Part shown: one piece after another, positions 27,002 through 35,720 of the stretch
Position numbering within the stretch: position 1 is the stretch's first letter
Layout: each line of letters begins with the position of its first letter
Source: JAEZKC01 sp046546375
GTDB lineage: Bacteria > Fibrobacterota > Chitinivibrionia > Chitinivibrionales > Chitinispirillaceae
Direction: 5' to 3'
NCBI GenBank assembly: GCA_046546375.1
Contig: JBKGXV010000010.1
Span: forward strand, 1-64,000
DNA length: 64,000 nucleotides
Notes under the pieces: generated by a model
Told to the model about the DNA's origin: nothing
What the model saw: only the letters and a program-made list of their open reading frames with translations
The model's database searches: none
Translations under genes and position numbers: made by a program

Positions 27002-27580
27002 TCAGATTCCCCTACTGATTAATTTGCTTATGCGATTAGCTTTTTCTTTACTCAACTGTGAGAGGATTTTGGCTTTCTGGCGATCATCCATGATGGTGGT
27101 GATAATCCTGGCAACCTGCGAATCAGGCAGTGTTTCAAGAATCGACGCGGCTTCCGCAGCCTTCATTGCTCCATACACCTTGGCCAGCTGTTTATATCGG
27201 TTTACTTCCGCCTCGGAGCTGCTTTCAAGCTGTTTTTCCATCTCTTCTCTCTCTTCACCCAGCTGCTCTCTTTGCTGCTTTATTTCATCCTGAACCATCT
27301 GAAGCCGTTTCTGAAGATCATTAAGGCGCTCACGCTCCTTCTTCAGTTCCCTGCGTTCCTGCTTAAGAGCCAGAAAGGTGCGTGAGTTCCTGGAGGCAAG
27401 AGAGTCCCTGCGGGCACTCTGTTCAACGAGTTCCACTTCTTTTTTCTTCTGGAAAGGATCCTCCATACCGTATTCGATACGGAGTGTTCCGGTAATGAAA
27501 AGCATGATCACGTAAAGCAGCGGAAAGGAAACGCAGGCTACCACAGCGATGGCGATGATATCTTTTAAGCGGAGGTTCAT
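27002..27580 (-). CDS. MotE-like protein: membrane anchor, coiled coil, MgtE_N-type domain
   Basis: 192 residues: one N-terminal transmembrane helix (IIAIAVVACVSFPLLYVIMLFITG), a long Glu/Lys/Gln coiled coil (about 70-125), and a C-terminal helical domain (YGAMKAAEAASILETLPDSQVARIITTIMDDRQKAKILSQL) matching the MgtE N-terminal/FliG-like fold. Proteins of this layout precede fliK in many flagellar operons; in Sinorhizobium MotE is a MotC chaperone. First gene of the hook operon, directly behind a sigma-54 promoter. Confidence 0.8.
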   Translation of the reverse strand: MNLRLKDIIAIAVVACVSFPLLYVIMLFITGTLRIEYGMEDPFQKKKEVELVEQSARRDSLASRNSRTFLALKQERRELKKERERLNDLQKRLQMVQDEIKQQREQLGEEREEMEKQLESSSEAEVNRYKQLAKVYGAMKAAEAASILETLPDSQVARIITTIMDDRQKAKILSQLSKEKANRISKLISRGI

Positions 27581-27624
27581 AATCGACAGTCCTTATTATG
27601 TTTTCACGTACGCGGCAGAGAGAT

Positions 27625-27641
27625 ATGCAACAGTTGTGCCA
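27625..27641 (-). promoter_or_regulatory. Sigma-54 promoter of the hook operon (motE-fliK-flgD-flgE)
   Basis: The minus strand reads TGGCAC, AACTG, TTGCAT. The GG and GC dinucleotides are separated by exactly 10 nt, as the consensus requires. It lies 45 bp upstream of the motE ATG. Hook genes are sigma-54 controlled in several polar flagellates. Confidence 0.85.
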
Positions 27642-28085
27642 TATGGTTCACGATAAAGACCAGACAACATAACACCATGCAGCACAACAGATTACATAGA
27701 ACACGAAAACGGAAACTGAAGCCCTTGAATTCACAGGTAAAGGAGGGCGGGGGAAGCAATTTCCCTTGATGAGGCAAAGTTTTCCCCTTGCTGTTTGTTC
27801 AATTCTGGTGGATCATACATGGGTTGAAAATGAACAAACCGGGCAACTACCCGACAATGATCGGCAAACCAGAAACCTGTATGGTACTCGGGGATAATCT
27901 GTACAAGTATTTAAAACAGAACTCTACATATCGATTGAGAGAGGCATGATCGGGGCGACCATGCCACTCAATTGAATCCCACACTGGTTGAAATGAAAAG
28001 CTAAAGAGAAATACCTGTGTGGCACGGCTCTTCGGATCGTGTTGCTGTTATCGAACACATAGATGACAGAGACACGTGGTGAGAG
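27642..28085. other. Long intergenic region upstream of hook operon
   Basis: Together with the promoter this is a 505-bp gap in an otherwise tightly packed block. It carries the candidate activator dyad at 27794-27838 and a short GGCATG/CATGCC stem near 27943-27965. No reading frame with a ribosome site was found. It is the size and position expected of an enhancer region for a sigma-54 promoter. Confidence 0.5.
27794..27838. promoter_or_regulatory. Candidate activator-binding dyad upstream of sigma-54 promoter
   Basis: TTTGTTCA (27794-27801) and TGAACAAA (27831-27838) form a perfect 8-bp inverted repeat about 155-200 bp upstream of the -24 element, within the usual distance for an NtrC-type enhancer site. 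The half-site resembles, but is not identical to, the TGTTTCA heptamers upstream of groES. Confidence 0.35.
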
Positions 28086-29354
28086 TTATCTGGTACTCAG
28101 CGCACCGGCTTCCAGCAGTATACGGGCCACATCTTTTCTGCCGTACTGAACTGCGTAGTGAAGAGCTGTTTTGTCATCTTTGTTCACAGCATTGATATCG
28201 GCTCCCGCATCAATCAGAAACCGCACCACTTTAAAGTGACCGTTGGCGGCGGCATACATGAGCGCAGTACCGACTATCTGATTCTGCACATTGAGATCCG
28301 CACCGTAAAGAAGAAGCTCTTCTATAATATTCAGATGCCCCTTCGAAGCTGCAATGATAAGCGGAGTGCTGCCATACATATTGGTTTCGTTCACATCCAC
28401 AAAACTGCCCAACATCAGCTCTCTTACCTTTTCGATATCACCGGTTCTGACTGCCACCATGAGATTTGAATACCCGTCCGGTTCTTTTGAAAGTAAAACG
28501 TTCTCCACATTTCTGAATCCTCGGCGCATGGCCATCATGAGGGCTGTGCGGCCATGCTTGTCCTTGAGATTCACATCCGCTCCACCCTCAAGAAGAACTC
28601 TGACACAATCCGCTTTGTTTGCCAAAGTGGCCACCATAAGTGCGGTAAGACCGTTTTTGTCTTTTGCGTCACGCTGTGCTCCATGATCTAGCAGCATCTG
28701 AAGAACCGAAGGCATTCCCCTGCGCGCTGCAAGAATCAAAGCACTGTTACCGTGACTGTCCACGGCATTGACATTCGAGCCGTGTCTCAGAAGAAGTTTC
28801 ACAAGCGGTTCTGACTTGAGAAGAATGGCGGATATCAAAGGAGTGTGCCCGGAGGCGTTCTGCACAAACGGATCCGCACCGTAATCAAGAAGCAGGGAAG
28901 CATTCAGAGTGTCTCTGCGTCTGACGGCGACCTGCAATGCAGTTTGGCCCGATGAATCCTGCAGATTCACACTGGCGCCGTTATCAAGCAGCATTTTTGC
29001 AATTTCATGATGTCCCTCCTGCACGGAGAGCAAAAGAGCGGTTCTTCCGTCGCTGCTCTGATGGTCTGTATCGGCCCCCATCAAAAGGAGTGTCTCGACA
29101 GCAGGAGCGCACCCCATCTGTGAAGCGCCCATCAGCAGTGAAATTCCCTTCTCACGGGTGGCATCGGAGCTCACTCCCCTGCGGATATGATTGTAGATCC
29201 CCTCCGCATCACAACGCCACAAAGCTTTGAACGTCTCGGCTGTCAGGTCATTTCGCAGCTGAAGATAGTTCTTTGAACCGGATTCATTCACCTCAGCACC
29301 AACACTGAACACCAGAGATATCAACAGAATAATAAATGCAGACCTGGCCGGCAT
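28086..29354 (-). CDS. Exported ankyrin-repeat protein
   Basis: 422 residues: signal peptide (ARSAFIILLISLVFSVGAE) followed by roughly ten 33-residue ankyrin repeats (GRTALLLSVQEGHHEIAKMLLDNGASVNLQD and similar units), including one diverged or broken unit around FRNVENVLLSKEPDGYSNLMVAVRTGDIEKV. Protein-protein interaction scaffold, probably periplasmic. ATG 29354 is chosen over 29420 because AGAGGGTG precedes it and the signal peptide begins there. It follows the cyclic-nucleotide-binding gene by 28 bp. Target unknown. Confidence 0.85.
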   Translation of the reverse strand: MPARSAFIILLISLVFSVGAEVNESGSKNYLQLRNDLTAETFKALWRCDAEGIYNHIRRGVSSDATREKGISLLMGASQMGCAPAVETLLLMGADTDHQSSDGRTALLLSVQEGHHEIAKMLLDNGASVNLQDSSGQTALQVAVRRRDTLNASLLLDYGADPFVQNASGHTPLISAILLKSEPLVKLLLRHGSNVNAVDSHGNSALILAARRGMPSVLQMLLDHGAQRDAKDKNGLTALMVATLANKADCVRVLLEGGADVNLKDKHGRTALMMAMRRGFRNVENVLLSKEPDGYSNLMVAVRTGDIEKVRELMLGSFVDVNETNMYGSTPLIIAASKGHLNIIEELLLYGADLNVQNQIVGTALMYAAANGHFKVVRFLIDAGADINAVNKDDKTALHYAVQYGRKDVARILLEAGALSTR

Positions 29355-29382
29355 AAATTTCACCCTCTTTTCATAAAAAACT

Positions 29383-30078
29383 TCATGATTGGGGATGGCT
29401 GCGGAAAGCCACTGATCCAATTTCCTTTAACGCATCTCTTGAAGGGAGTATTACCCTTTTTCTTTCGATTCTGATCAGTTTCTGCTCAACAAAGAGATCC
29501 AGCTCTTCCTCCACTTCGGAAAACTGGAGATTGAGTATATCCACCAATTCATTTTCGAGAAATTTCAGTTTGATTTCAAACCCCTCCTCGCCTTGTTCAC
29601 AATAATCCGAGAAAGCGATCAGGGTTATCAAAGCGGCAACTTGAGCATGTTTGTTGCCGAATAAGGATATATCAATTTTCGAGCCGACATCTCTAAGCCG
29701 TTTCGACAATACAATTGCAATTTTGGACAACCAGTCAGGAATAGCAGACATGAGAAGCGGCTGTTTGTGAGCTGGAACACAAAGCACTTCAGTTGAAACC
29801 AACGCCACACCGGAGGCACTCCTGGGGCCTGTGTCCAAAAAGGCCACTTCGCCCACCACGGATCCCGGACCCGCCCTGTCAAGTTCGATATCCAGATCCC
29901 CCTCGGTTTTGAATATCCTTACTTTTCCGGACAGAATGAAAAAGAGATCATAAGAGCGATCATTCTGCTTGAAAAGGTACTCTCCGGGAGAGAAAACAAT
30001 CCTGATGGCCCCTGGTATAGCGGTTTCCAGAACTGTGTTTCTATTCTGAGAAGACTCTTGTCCGCACGATCCAGGCAT
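29383..30078 (-). CDS. Cyclic-nucleotide-binding (Crp-like) protein
   Basis: About 231 residues. The cNMP-binding beta roll is clear (VFSPGEYLFKQNDRSYDLFFILSGKVRIFKTEG, then GPGSVVGEVAFLDTGPRSASGVAL). A helical dimer segment follows, then a C-terminal part (ELVDILNLQFSEVEEELDLFVEQKLIRIERKRVIL) that looks like a winged helix but lacks the clear Crp recognition helix. A DNA-binding role is therefore unproven. The ATG overlaps the SPOR gene by 38 bp, so a downstream non-ATG start is possible. Confidence 0.75.
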   Translation of the reverse strand: MPGSCGQESSQNRNTVLETAIPGAIRIVFSPGEYLFKQNDRSYDLFFILSGKVRIFKTEGDLDIELDRAGPGSVVGEVAFLDTGPRSASGVALVSTEVLCVPAHKQPLLMSAIPDWLSKIAIVLSKRLRDVGSKIDISLFGNKHAQVAALITLIAFSDYCEQGEEGFEIKLKFLENELVDILNLQFSEVEEELDLFVEQKLIRIERKRVILPSRDALKEIGSVAFRSHPQS

Positions 30079-30538
30079 CCGGATACCCTTTATTTTTTAT
30101 TTTCTTCAGATGAGCCTCTGCTTTCTTTCTGTTTGAAAAATCCCCCACATAGAGTTTGTAGAAAGGCTGCTCCGCACTCAAAAAAACCGGAAGAGACGTC
30201 TTGGATTCAACTGTTTTTTTCTCCTGACGAACAGTTTCGACCCGACTCGAAGCAAGAAGCTGAATGCGGAAACGGGATGCGGAAGCCTCCTCTTCCTTGT
30301 TGTTATTGCCTCTCTTATCCGATACAGCAAGAACTGACACTTCGTTTTCTGAAAGTGAAACCTCTTTACCCTGATTCAGAGTATCAAGAAAAGTCAGCTG
30401 AGCTTCTTTCTTTTCTCTGCTCTGCTCTGTTACAGTTTCAGGTTTTGATTCAGCCGGCTTTGCCTTGGCATGATGAGCTGCGGAAACACACCCCATCATT
30501 ACAGGAAGAACAGCGCTAATAAGAAGAATTCTTTTCAT
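30041..30538 (-). CDS. SPOR-domain lipoprotein
   Basis: 165 residues from ATG 30538: signal peptide with lipobox VMMGC, an Ala/Lys/Glu-rich linker, then a SPOR-like C-terminal domain (FRIQLLASSRVETVR, then PFYKLYVGDFSNRKKAEAHLKKIKNKGYPDAWIVRTRV). SPOR domains bind denuded peptidoglycan at division sites. GGGAG lies 10 nt before ATG 30538, whereas it abuts ATG 30547, so the shorter form is preferred. Confidence 0.78.
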   Translation of the reverse strand: MKRILLISAVLPVMMGCVSAAHHAKAKPAESKPETVTEQSREKKEAQLTFLDTLNQGKEVSLSENEVSVLAVSDKRGNNNKEEEASASRFRIQLLASSRVETVRQEKKTVESKTSLPVFLSAEQPFYKLYVGDFSNRKKAEAHLKKIKNKGYPDAWIVRTRVFSE

Positions 30539-30559
30539 AAAGGGCATACTCCCATCTGA

Positions 30560-30589
30560 TTGCAATGATTTTAAAAACAGAAGTATATT
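30560..30589 (+). promoter_or_regulatory. Sigma-70-type promoter for the exported unknown
   Basis: TTGCAA, 18-bp spacer, TATATT in an AT-rich gap between divergent genes. It would start transcription about 50 nt before the proposed start of the gene at 30649. Confidence 0.5.
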
Positions 30590-30648
30590 AGAGTATATAA
30601 TTTCCAATCCAGTTAGAATAATACTTCCCACAACACGAGGAGTCAAGA

Positions 30649-31464
30649 ATTCTCGACCATAGAAGTCGATATCAGAGCATAAAGGAGCGAAATTCCTTCA
30701 GCTTCAGCAAAAGCAGACTGGGTCGCTGGCACAAGCTGCGCATTGTCATACTGCTTGTGATCACTGCAGGATTGAGCTGGTATTCTCATCAGGGGGCCAA
30801 CAATCCGTTTTCTCTTAAAAACGAACTGGTCATAAGCGGCAGGGATTCAGCTTACTTTATCCGCTATACCAGAGGAAACCGAAAACGCCGTCTCACAACT
30901 CTGATTCTTCCCCGCCCGCCCCTCTACAGCTCTGAATCTCCAAACAAGGCACTCAAGGAAAAATGGGATCTGATCACTTGGGGTAGCACCTCTCCGAATC
31001 CCGATTTTTTCACCACCCCCCCTCAGAGCTGGACCATTCTCAATGAAAAGTCGACTGCTGATTCCACAAAAAGAATAAAAAACTGGCCTTCACCGGTCTA
31101 TGATGATCAGGCCAGCTCTCAAAGGCAGGTCATCGCACAGCTGATTTCTCCCTTTCTGGATGAACGGACAGCACTTATGCTCAACCTTGGTACCCAGAAA
31201 GTGATGATATGCGACAGCTCCAGCCTCAACAACACAGAAAATGCGTATACTCCGTTTCTGGAAGAACTGGACCTGCTGATCATCCCTTCGGCCCCGTCTG
31301 AAAAAATCAGGGAAATACGATCCCTTTTCAGACCGCGATTTGTGGTGGTGATACCCCCGTGCACACTCACTACCTCCTCAGAAAACATCCTCTGCACCAA
31401 TGAAGCGAATTGGAGCCATGAATTCAGAATTTCTGCCACAAAAGGCCTTCAGCCGGAAAAGTGA
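30649..31464 (+). CDS. Membrane-anchored protein of unknown function, probable ATT start
   Basis: No family recognised. The first ordinary start, GTG 30757, falls inside the only transmembrane helix (LRIVILLVITAGLSWYS). The in-frame stretch between the stop at 30619 and that GTG has no ATG, GTG or TTG. ATT at 30649 has GAGGAG six nt upstream and gives a basic N-terminus (DHRSRYQSIKERN...RLGRWHK) before the helix, about 271 residues in all. The soluble part ends in a Rossmann-like stretch, LDLLIIPSAPSEKIREIRSLFRPRFVVVIPP, faintly like the C-terminal domain of ComEC. It lies 96 bp upstream of pilB, which has its own promoter. Confidence 0.55.
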   Translation: MLDHRSRYQSIKERNSFSFSKSRLGRWHKLRIVILLVITAGLSWYSHQGANNPFSLKNELVISGRDSAYFIRYTRGNRKRRLTTLILPRPPLYSSESPNKALKEKWDLITWGSTSPNPDFFTTPPQSWTILNEKSTADSTKRIKNWPSPVYDDQASSQRQVIAQLISPFLDERTALMLNLGTQKVMICDSSSLNNTENAYTPFLEELDLLIIPSAPSEKIREIRSLFRPRFVVVIPPCTLTTSSENILCTNEANWSHEFRISATKGLQPEK

Positions 31465-31484
31465 CTTTTTTGCAGATTGGAAGG

Positions 31485-31514
31485 TTGAACATCCATATAC
31501 AAATACGGTATAAT
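31485..31514 (+). promoter_or_regulatory. Sigma-70-type promoter of pilB operon
   Basis: TTGAAC, 18-bp spacer, TATAAT, 46 bp before the pilB ATG. Near-consensus. Confidence 0.68.
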
Positions 31515-31560
31515 AAACTGATCAGACATAACTTTCCAAAGAGAACTGTGCAGAAGACCT

Positions 31561-33252
31561 ATGCCTAAAAAACTCGGAGAAATCCTGGTAGAAAACGGGA
31601 TAATCACAAAAGAACAGCTGCTGGACGGTTTGAAGCATCAAACCGTCCATGGAGGGATGCTTGGAGAGGCTCTCATTGCCACCGAAGCGATAGCAGACGA
31701 GAACGTGATCACCCATTTTCTCTCCAAGCAACTGAACATGGGCAAGCTGAGCCTCAAGGATCTGGAGTTCGATCCTTATGTGGTTGATCTTGTCCCGTTC
31801 GATATCGCACAAAAGTATACAATCATACCGGTCAACAAAACCCACCGGGTACTTACCATAGCGATCAGCGATCCCAAAAACATCTTCATGCTGGATGCCA
31901 TCAAGTTTCTTACCGGATGCACGATAAAACCCGTATTGGCAGCTACCAAGGAAATCCAGGACGCCATAAACCTGAATTATCAGGGTGAGAACAACATGGA
32001 AGAAATCCTCAGCGATATCAAATCCGATAATTTCGAGGTTGTCGCTGAGGAGAAGGATAACGAACCGGAAGATATAGCCAACGAGGTCGCCGATGCCCCG
32101 GTGGTAAAACTGGTCAATCACCTGATTGTTGAAGCAGTTCGCAAAAATGCCAGTGACATTCATATTGAATGCTATCAGAATATTCTCAGGGTGCGCTACC
32201 GTATAGACGGGGTGCTTATCGAAATGGCTCCCCTGCCCTACAGACTGAGGACCTCAGTCATATCGCGAATAAAAATCATGTCGGAGCTGGATATTTCAGA
32301 GCGAAGACTTCCTCAGGACGGCCGAATAAAAATCAAAACGGGCAACAAAGTAGTGGACATCCGAGTATCCACCACCCCCACCATTTTTGGTGAAAAGGTG
32401 GTGATGCGTATACTTGATTCCTCCAACCTGATGCTTGATATGAACAAATTCGGAATTCCGGAAAACGGTATGCGCCACCTAAAAGAGTCTCTCAATGCAC
32501 CCTACGGCATGATACTCGTCACCGGTCCCACGGGAAGTGGTAAATCCACCACGCTTTATTCAGCTCTTAGCACTCTTAACACCACAGATGTGAACATAAT
32601 GACTGCCGAAGACCCTGTGGAATACAACATAGACGGGATCAATCAGATCAATGTCCATCAAAGCATCGGCCTGACCTTTGCCGCAGCACTGAAATCTTTT
32701 CTGCGTCAGGATCCCGATATTATCATGGTGGGTGAGATCCGAGATCTGGAAACAGCCGAAATCGCCATCAAAGCCGCGCTTACAGGTCACCTAGTGCTGA
32801 GCACCCTCCATACCAACGATTCTGCAAGCACTCTCACCCGGATGATCGATATGGGTGTTGATGCCTTCCTGTGCGCATCAGCGGTACGGCTGATCATCGC
32901 CCAGCGACTCATACGTCTTATCTGCACCAACTGTAAGGAAGAAATCGATCCCAAGAAAAATGACCTTGTGCAATTTCTTAAACTTCCCCCGGAAGAACTC
33001 AAGGATTTGAGGCTGTTCAAGGGAAGCGGGTGTTCAATCTGCAACGGAACCGGCTACAAGGGACGTGCAGGACTCTATGAGGTTCTCCCCATCAATACCG
33101 GCATCCAGGAGATGGTGATGGATAAAAAACCTCCATATCTAATAAAAAATGCTGCAATGGATGATGGTATGCTCAGTCTCAGACAGGTGGGTATGCGGAA
33201 ACTGAAACAAGGGCTTACAACGGTAGAGGAAATACTCGGGGCAACTGCCTGA
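31561..33252 (+). CDS. pilB: PilB, type IV pilus extension ATPase
   Basis: 563 residues. The N-terminal MshEN/GspE-N domain (LGEILVENGIITKEQLLDGL) is followed by the secretion ATPase core with Walker A GPTGSGKST, Asp box EDPVEY, Walker B MVGEIRDLETAEIA and His box LVLSTLHTNDSA. The C-terminal four-cysteine zinc site is intact (CTNCKEEID and CSICNGTGYKG). Drives pilus polymerisation or type II-like secretion. First of pilB-pilT-pilC. Confidence 0.93.
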   Translation: MPKKLGEILVENGIITKEQLLDGLKHQTVHGGMLGEALIATEAIADENVITHFLSKQLNMGKLSLKDLEFDPYVVDLVPFDIAQKYTIIPVNKTHRVLTIAISDPKNIFMLDAIKFLTGCTIKPVLAATKEIQDAINLNYQGENNMEEILSDIKSDNFEVVAEEKDNEPEDIANEVADAPVVKLVNHLIVEAVRKNASDIHIECYQNILRVRYRIDGVLIEMAPLPYRLRTSVISRIKIMSELDISERRLPQDGRIKIKTGNKVVDIRVSTTPTIFGEKVVMRILDSSNLMLDMNKFGIPENGMRHLKESLNAPYGMILVTGPTGSGKSTTLYSALSTLNTTDVNIMTAEDPVEYNIDGINQINVHQSIGLTFAAALKSFLRQDPDIIMVGEIRDLETAEIAIKAALTGHLVLSTLHTNDSASTLTRMIDMGVDAFLCASAVRLIIAQRLIRLICTNCKEEIDPKKNDLVQFLKLPPEELKDLRLFKGSGCSICNGTGYKGRAGLYEVLPINTGIQEMVMDKKPPYLIKNAAMDDGMLSLRQVGMRKLKQGLTTVEEILGATA

Positions 33253-33286
33253 ATTATATTATCTGGTAAAGGAAAAGAAGATACTT

Positions 33287-34345
33287 ATGATGACAATGCA
33301 TGAGCTGTTGAAGAAAATGATGGATATCCATGCTTCAGATCTTCATCTCACATCGGGCTCCCCGCCTCTTTACAGAATAGACGGAAACCTTGTCCCGGTA
33401 AACGCCGAACGCCTGGGACCGGATCAGGTTCTTAAACTTTCATACAGCATAATGAACGAAACCCAGAGGAAACTGTTTGAACAAAACAAAGAAGTCGACT
33501 TCTCCTTCGGAGTCCAGAACCTCTCCCGGTTCAGAGCCAACGTGTTTCTTCAAAGAGGGTGCTGTACAGCAGCAATACGACAGATTCCGTTCCTTATAAA
33601 AAGTATTGAAGAGCTGGGTCTCCCACCTGTGGTAAAAGCTCTTACAGAAAAACCAAACGGTCTTGTTCTGGTTACCGGCCCCACCGGAAGTGGAAAGAGT
33701 ACGACATTGGCTGCCATGGTGGATAAAATCAACAGTGAACGGGAAGGGCACATTCTGACAGTGGAAGACCCCATCGAATTTGTCCATAAACATAAAAAGT
33801 GCATTATCAACCAACGCGAAGTCCAGCAGGATACCAAAAGCTTTTCCAGTGCACTGAGAGTGGCACTTCGTCAGGATCCGGACGTGGTTCTCATTGGTGA
33901 AATGCGAGATCTTGAAACGATCCAGGCAGCATTGAGTATAGCTGAAACCGGTCACCTTACTCTGGCGACACTGCATACCAATTCTGCAGCCCAGACAATC
34001 AACAGAATCATTGATGTGTTTCCGGCCGATCAGAAAGAAACCGTCCGTGCACAGCTGTCGATGGTGCTGGAAGGGATAATAAGCCAGGCACTTCTTCCCA
34101 AAATAGGTGGCGGCAGAGTGATGGCCTGTGAAATAATGGTGGCCACCATGGCGGTACGATCCATGATCCGCGAAGACAAAATTCACCAGCTGCAGGGAGT
34201 TATAGAAATCGGTCAGCAGCATGGTATGCAGACTATGAACAGTGAACTTGTAAGGCTTTATAAACGGCGCCTCATTTCCAAAAAAGATACCCTGGGCAGA
34301 AGTCCGGATCCTGAACAGATGAAAAAACTGATCGGTGAAGTATAA
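33287..34345 (+). CDS. pilT: PilT, type IV pilus retraction ATPase
   Basis: 352 residues. Starts with the PilT N-terminus MHELLKKMMDIHASDLHLTSGSPPLYRIDG. Walker A GPTGSGKST, EDPIEF, Walker B LIGEMRDLETIQAALSIAETGHL, and the retraction-ATPase AIRQIPF-like segment are present. Powers pilus disassembly (twitching). 34 bp after pilB and 63 bp before pilC. Confidence 0.95.
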   Translation: MMTMHELLKKMMDIHASDLHLTSGSPPLYRIDGNLVPVNAERLGPDQVLKLSYSIMNETQRKLFEQNKEVDFSFGVQNLSRFRANVFLQRGCCTAAIRQIPFLIKSIEELGLPPVVKALTEKPNGLVLVTGPTGSGKSTTLAAMVDKINSEREGHILTVEDPIEFVHKHKKCIINQREVQQDTKSFSSALRVALRQDPDVVLIGEMRDLETIQAALSIAETGHLTLATLHTNSAAQTINRIIDVFPADQKETVRAQLSMVLEGIISQALLPKIGGGRVMACEIMVATMAVRSMIREDKIHQLQGVIEIGQQHGMQTMNSELVRLYKRRLISKKDTLGRSPDPEQMKKLIGEV

Positions 34346-34408
34346 TGAAAAACCCGGCTCTGCCTGCAAGTAAATTACAGGATAATATTCCAATTTCAGG
34401 AGTAAAAT

Positions 34409-35605
34409 ATGGCAAAATTTGAATATGTCGGAGTTGCTTCCGGCAAACAGGTTAAAGGTGAGATTCAGGCCGGCAGCAAAGATGAGGTAATCAGTCTGCT
34501 GCGGAAAAAGAAGATTCGGCCAGTTTCTGTGAGAAACAAATCTCTGGATATCTCCTTTGATTTTCTGCAGGGAATAAAACTCAAAGATGTATCCCGTTTC
34601 ACACGACAATTCGCAGCGATGGTGAGTGCCGGTCTTCCTCTGGTACAATGCCTGGACATTTTGGGTAGCCAGACCGAAAACAAAGTACTGGGTCAAGCCA
34701 TCAAACAGGTATCCGCAGACATCCAGGGCGGTAATAATCTGGCTGATGCCATGGCAAAACACCCGGCTGCTTTCAATAATTTATACTGCAACATGGTGGC
34801 AGCCGGCGAGCAATCAGGTAATCTCGACGGGGTTCTCAACCGCCTGGCCGAATACCAGGAAAAATCCGAAGCTCTTCGGAGAAAAATAAAAGGTGCCATG
34901 ACCTATCCTGTGATTGTGGCAATAGTGGCAGTTGGTGCAACGGTTGCCATGCTCACGTTCGTGGTGCCCACATTCGCCCAGATGTTTGTTGATATGGGTG
35001 GAGAACTGCCTCTCCCGACCCAAATAGTCATGAACATCTCCAACTTTCTTCAGAGCTACTGGATTTTCATGTTTCTGGGAATTGTAGCGCTGATTGTCGG
35101 GTTCATGCAGTACTATAAAACTGAACAGGGCAAGATAAAAATAGATGCGCTGAAACTCAAACTTCCCGTTTTGGGTGATCTGGAAAGAAAGAGTGCGGTC
35201 AGCCGGTTTTCCCAGACCCTTTCCACACTCCTGACCAGCGGAGTGACCATTATCGATGCACTGAATATAACTGCCAAAACAGCGGGAAACAAGGTTCTGG
35301 AACTGGGGATAATCAGAACTCTGGAGCGAATAACCGGAGGATTGACCATTGCTGAACCGCTGAAGGAAACAGGGGTATTCCCCCCTATGGTCATACACAT
35401 GATTTCAGTCGGGGAAAAAACCGGTGACTTGGCAGGTATGCTCAAAAAGGTTTCCGAATTCTATCAGGAAGAGGTTGATGCCGCGGTTGAAGCCCTCACC
35501 TCCATCATAGAACCCATAATGATTGTGATCATGGGTGCGGTTATCGGAGGAATACTTATTTCAATGTATCTGCCTATGTTTGATATGGTTGGCGCTATCG
35601 GCTAA
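34409..35605 (+). CDS. pilC: PilC, type IV pilus inner-membrane platform protein
   Basis: 398 residues with two tandem GspF domains (FTRQFAAMVSAGLPLVQCLDIL; FSQTLSTLLTSGVTIIDALNI) and three transmembrane helices, ending GGILISMYLPMFDMVGAIG as in the family. AGGAG lies 6 nt before the ATG. Anchors PilB/PilT at the membrane. No pilin gene follows, so pilins are encoded elsewhere. Confidence 0.95.
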   Translation: MAKFEYVGVASGKQVKGEIQAGSKDEVISLLRKKKIRPVSVRNKSLDISFDFLQGIKLKDVSRFTRQFAAMVSAGLPLVQCLDILGSQTENKVLGQAIKQVSADIQGGNNLADAMAKHPAAFNNLYCNMVAAGEQSGNLDGVLNRLAEYQEKSEALRRKIKGAMTYPVIVAIVAVGATVAMLTFVVPTFAQMFVDMGGELPLPTQIVMNISNFLQSYWIFMFLGIVALIVGFMQYYKTEQGKIKIDALKLKLPVLGDLERKSAVSRFSQTLSTLLTSGVTIIDALNITAKTAGNKVLELGIIRTLERITGGLTIAEPLKETGVFPPMVIHMISVGEKTGDLAGMLKKVSEFYQEEVDAAVEALTSIIEPIMIVIMGAVIGGILISMYLPMFDMVGAIG

Positions 35606-35659
35606 GGAAGTGAATGAGCCGAAAATTGGAAAAAACAATGGATTGTTAATATTTTTCAT

Positions 35660-35687
35660 TAAAGATTAATTTCACTTCTGCCGATAC
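35660..35687 (+). promoter_or_regulatory. Sigma-28 promoter of flgM
   Basis: TAAA, 16-bp spacer, GCCGATAC. The -10 element matches seven of eight positions of GCCGATAA. It lies 33 bp before the flgM ATG. Confidence 0.78.
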
Positions 35688-35720
35688 AGTAAATAGGTAT
35701 GAAAGGAGCAGTTGAAGCTC

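Noticed and set aside
30723..30740. Sigma-54-like TGGCAC inside the exported unknown gene
   Set aside because: The -12 element reads GCGCAT instead of TTGCA, and it lies within coding sequence.
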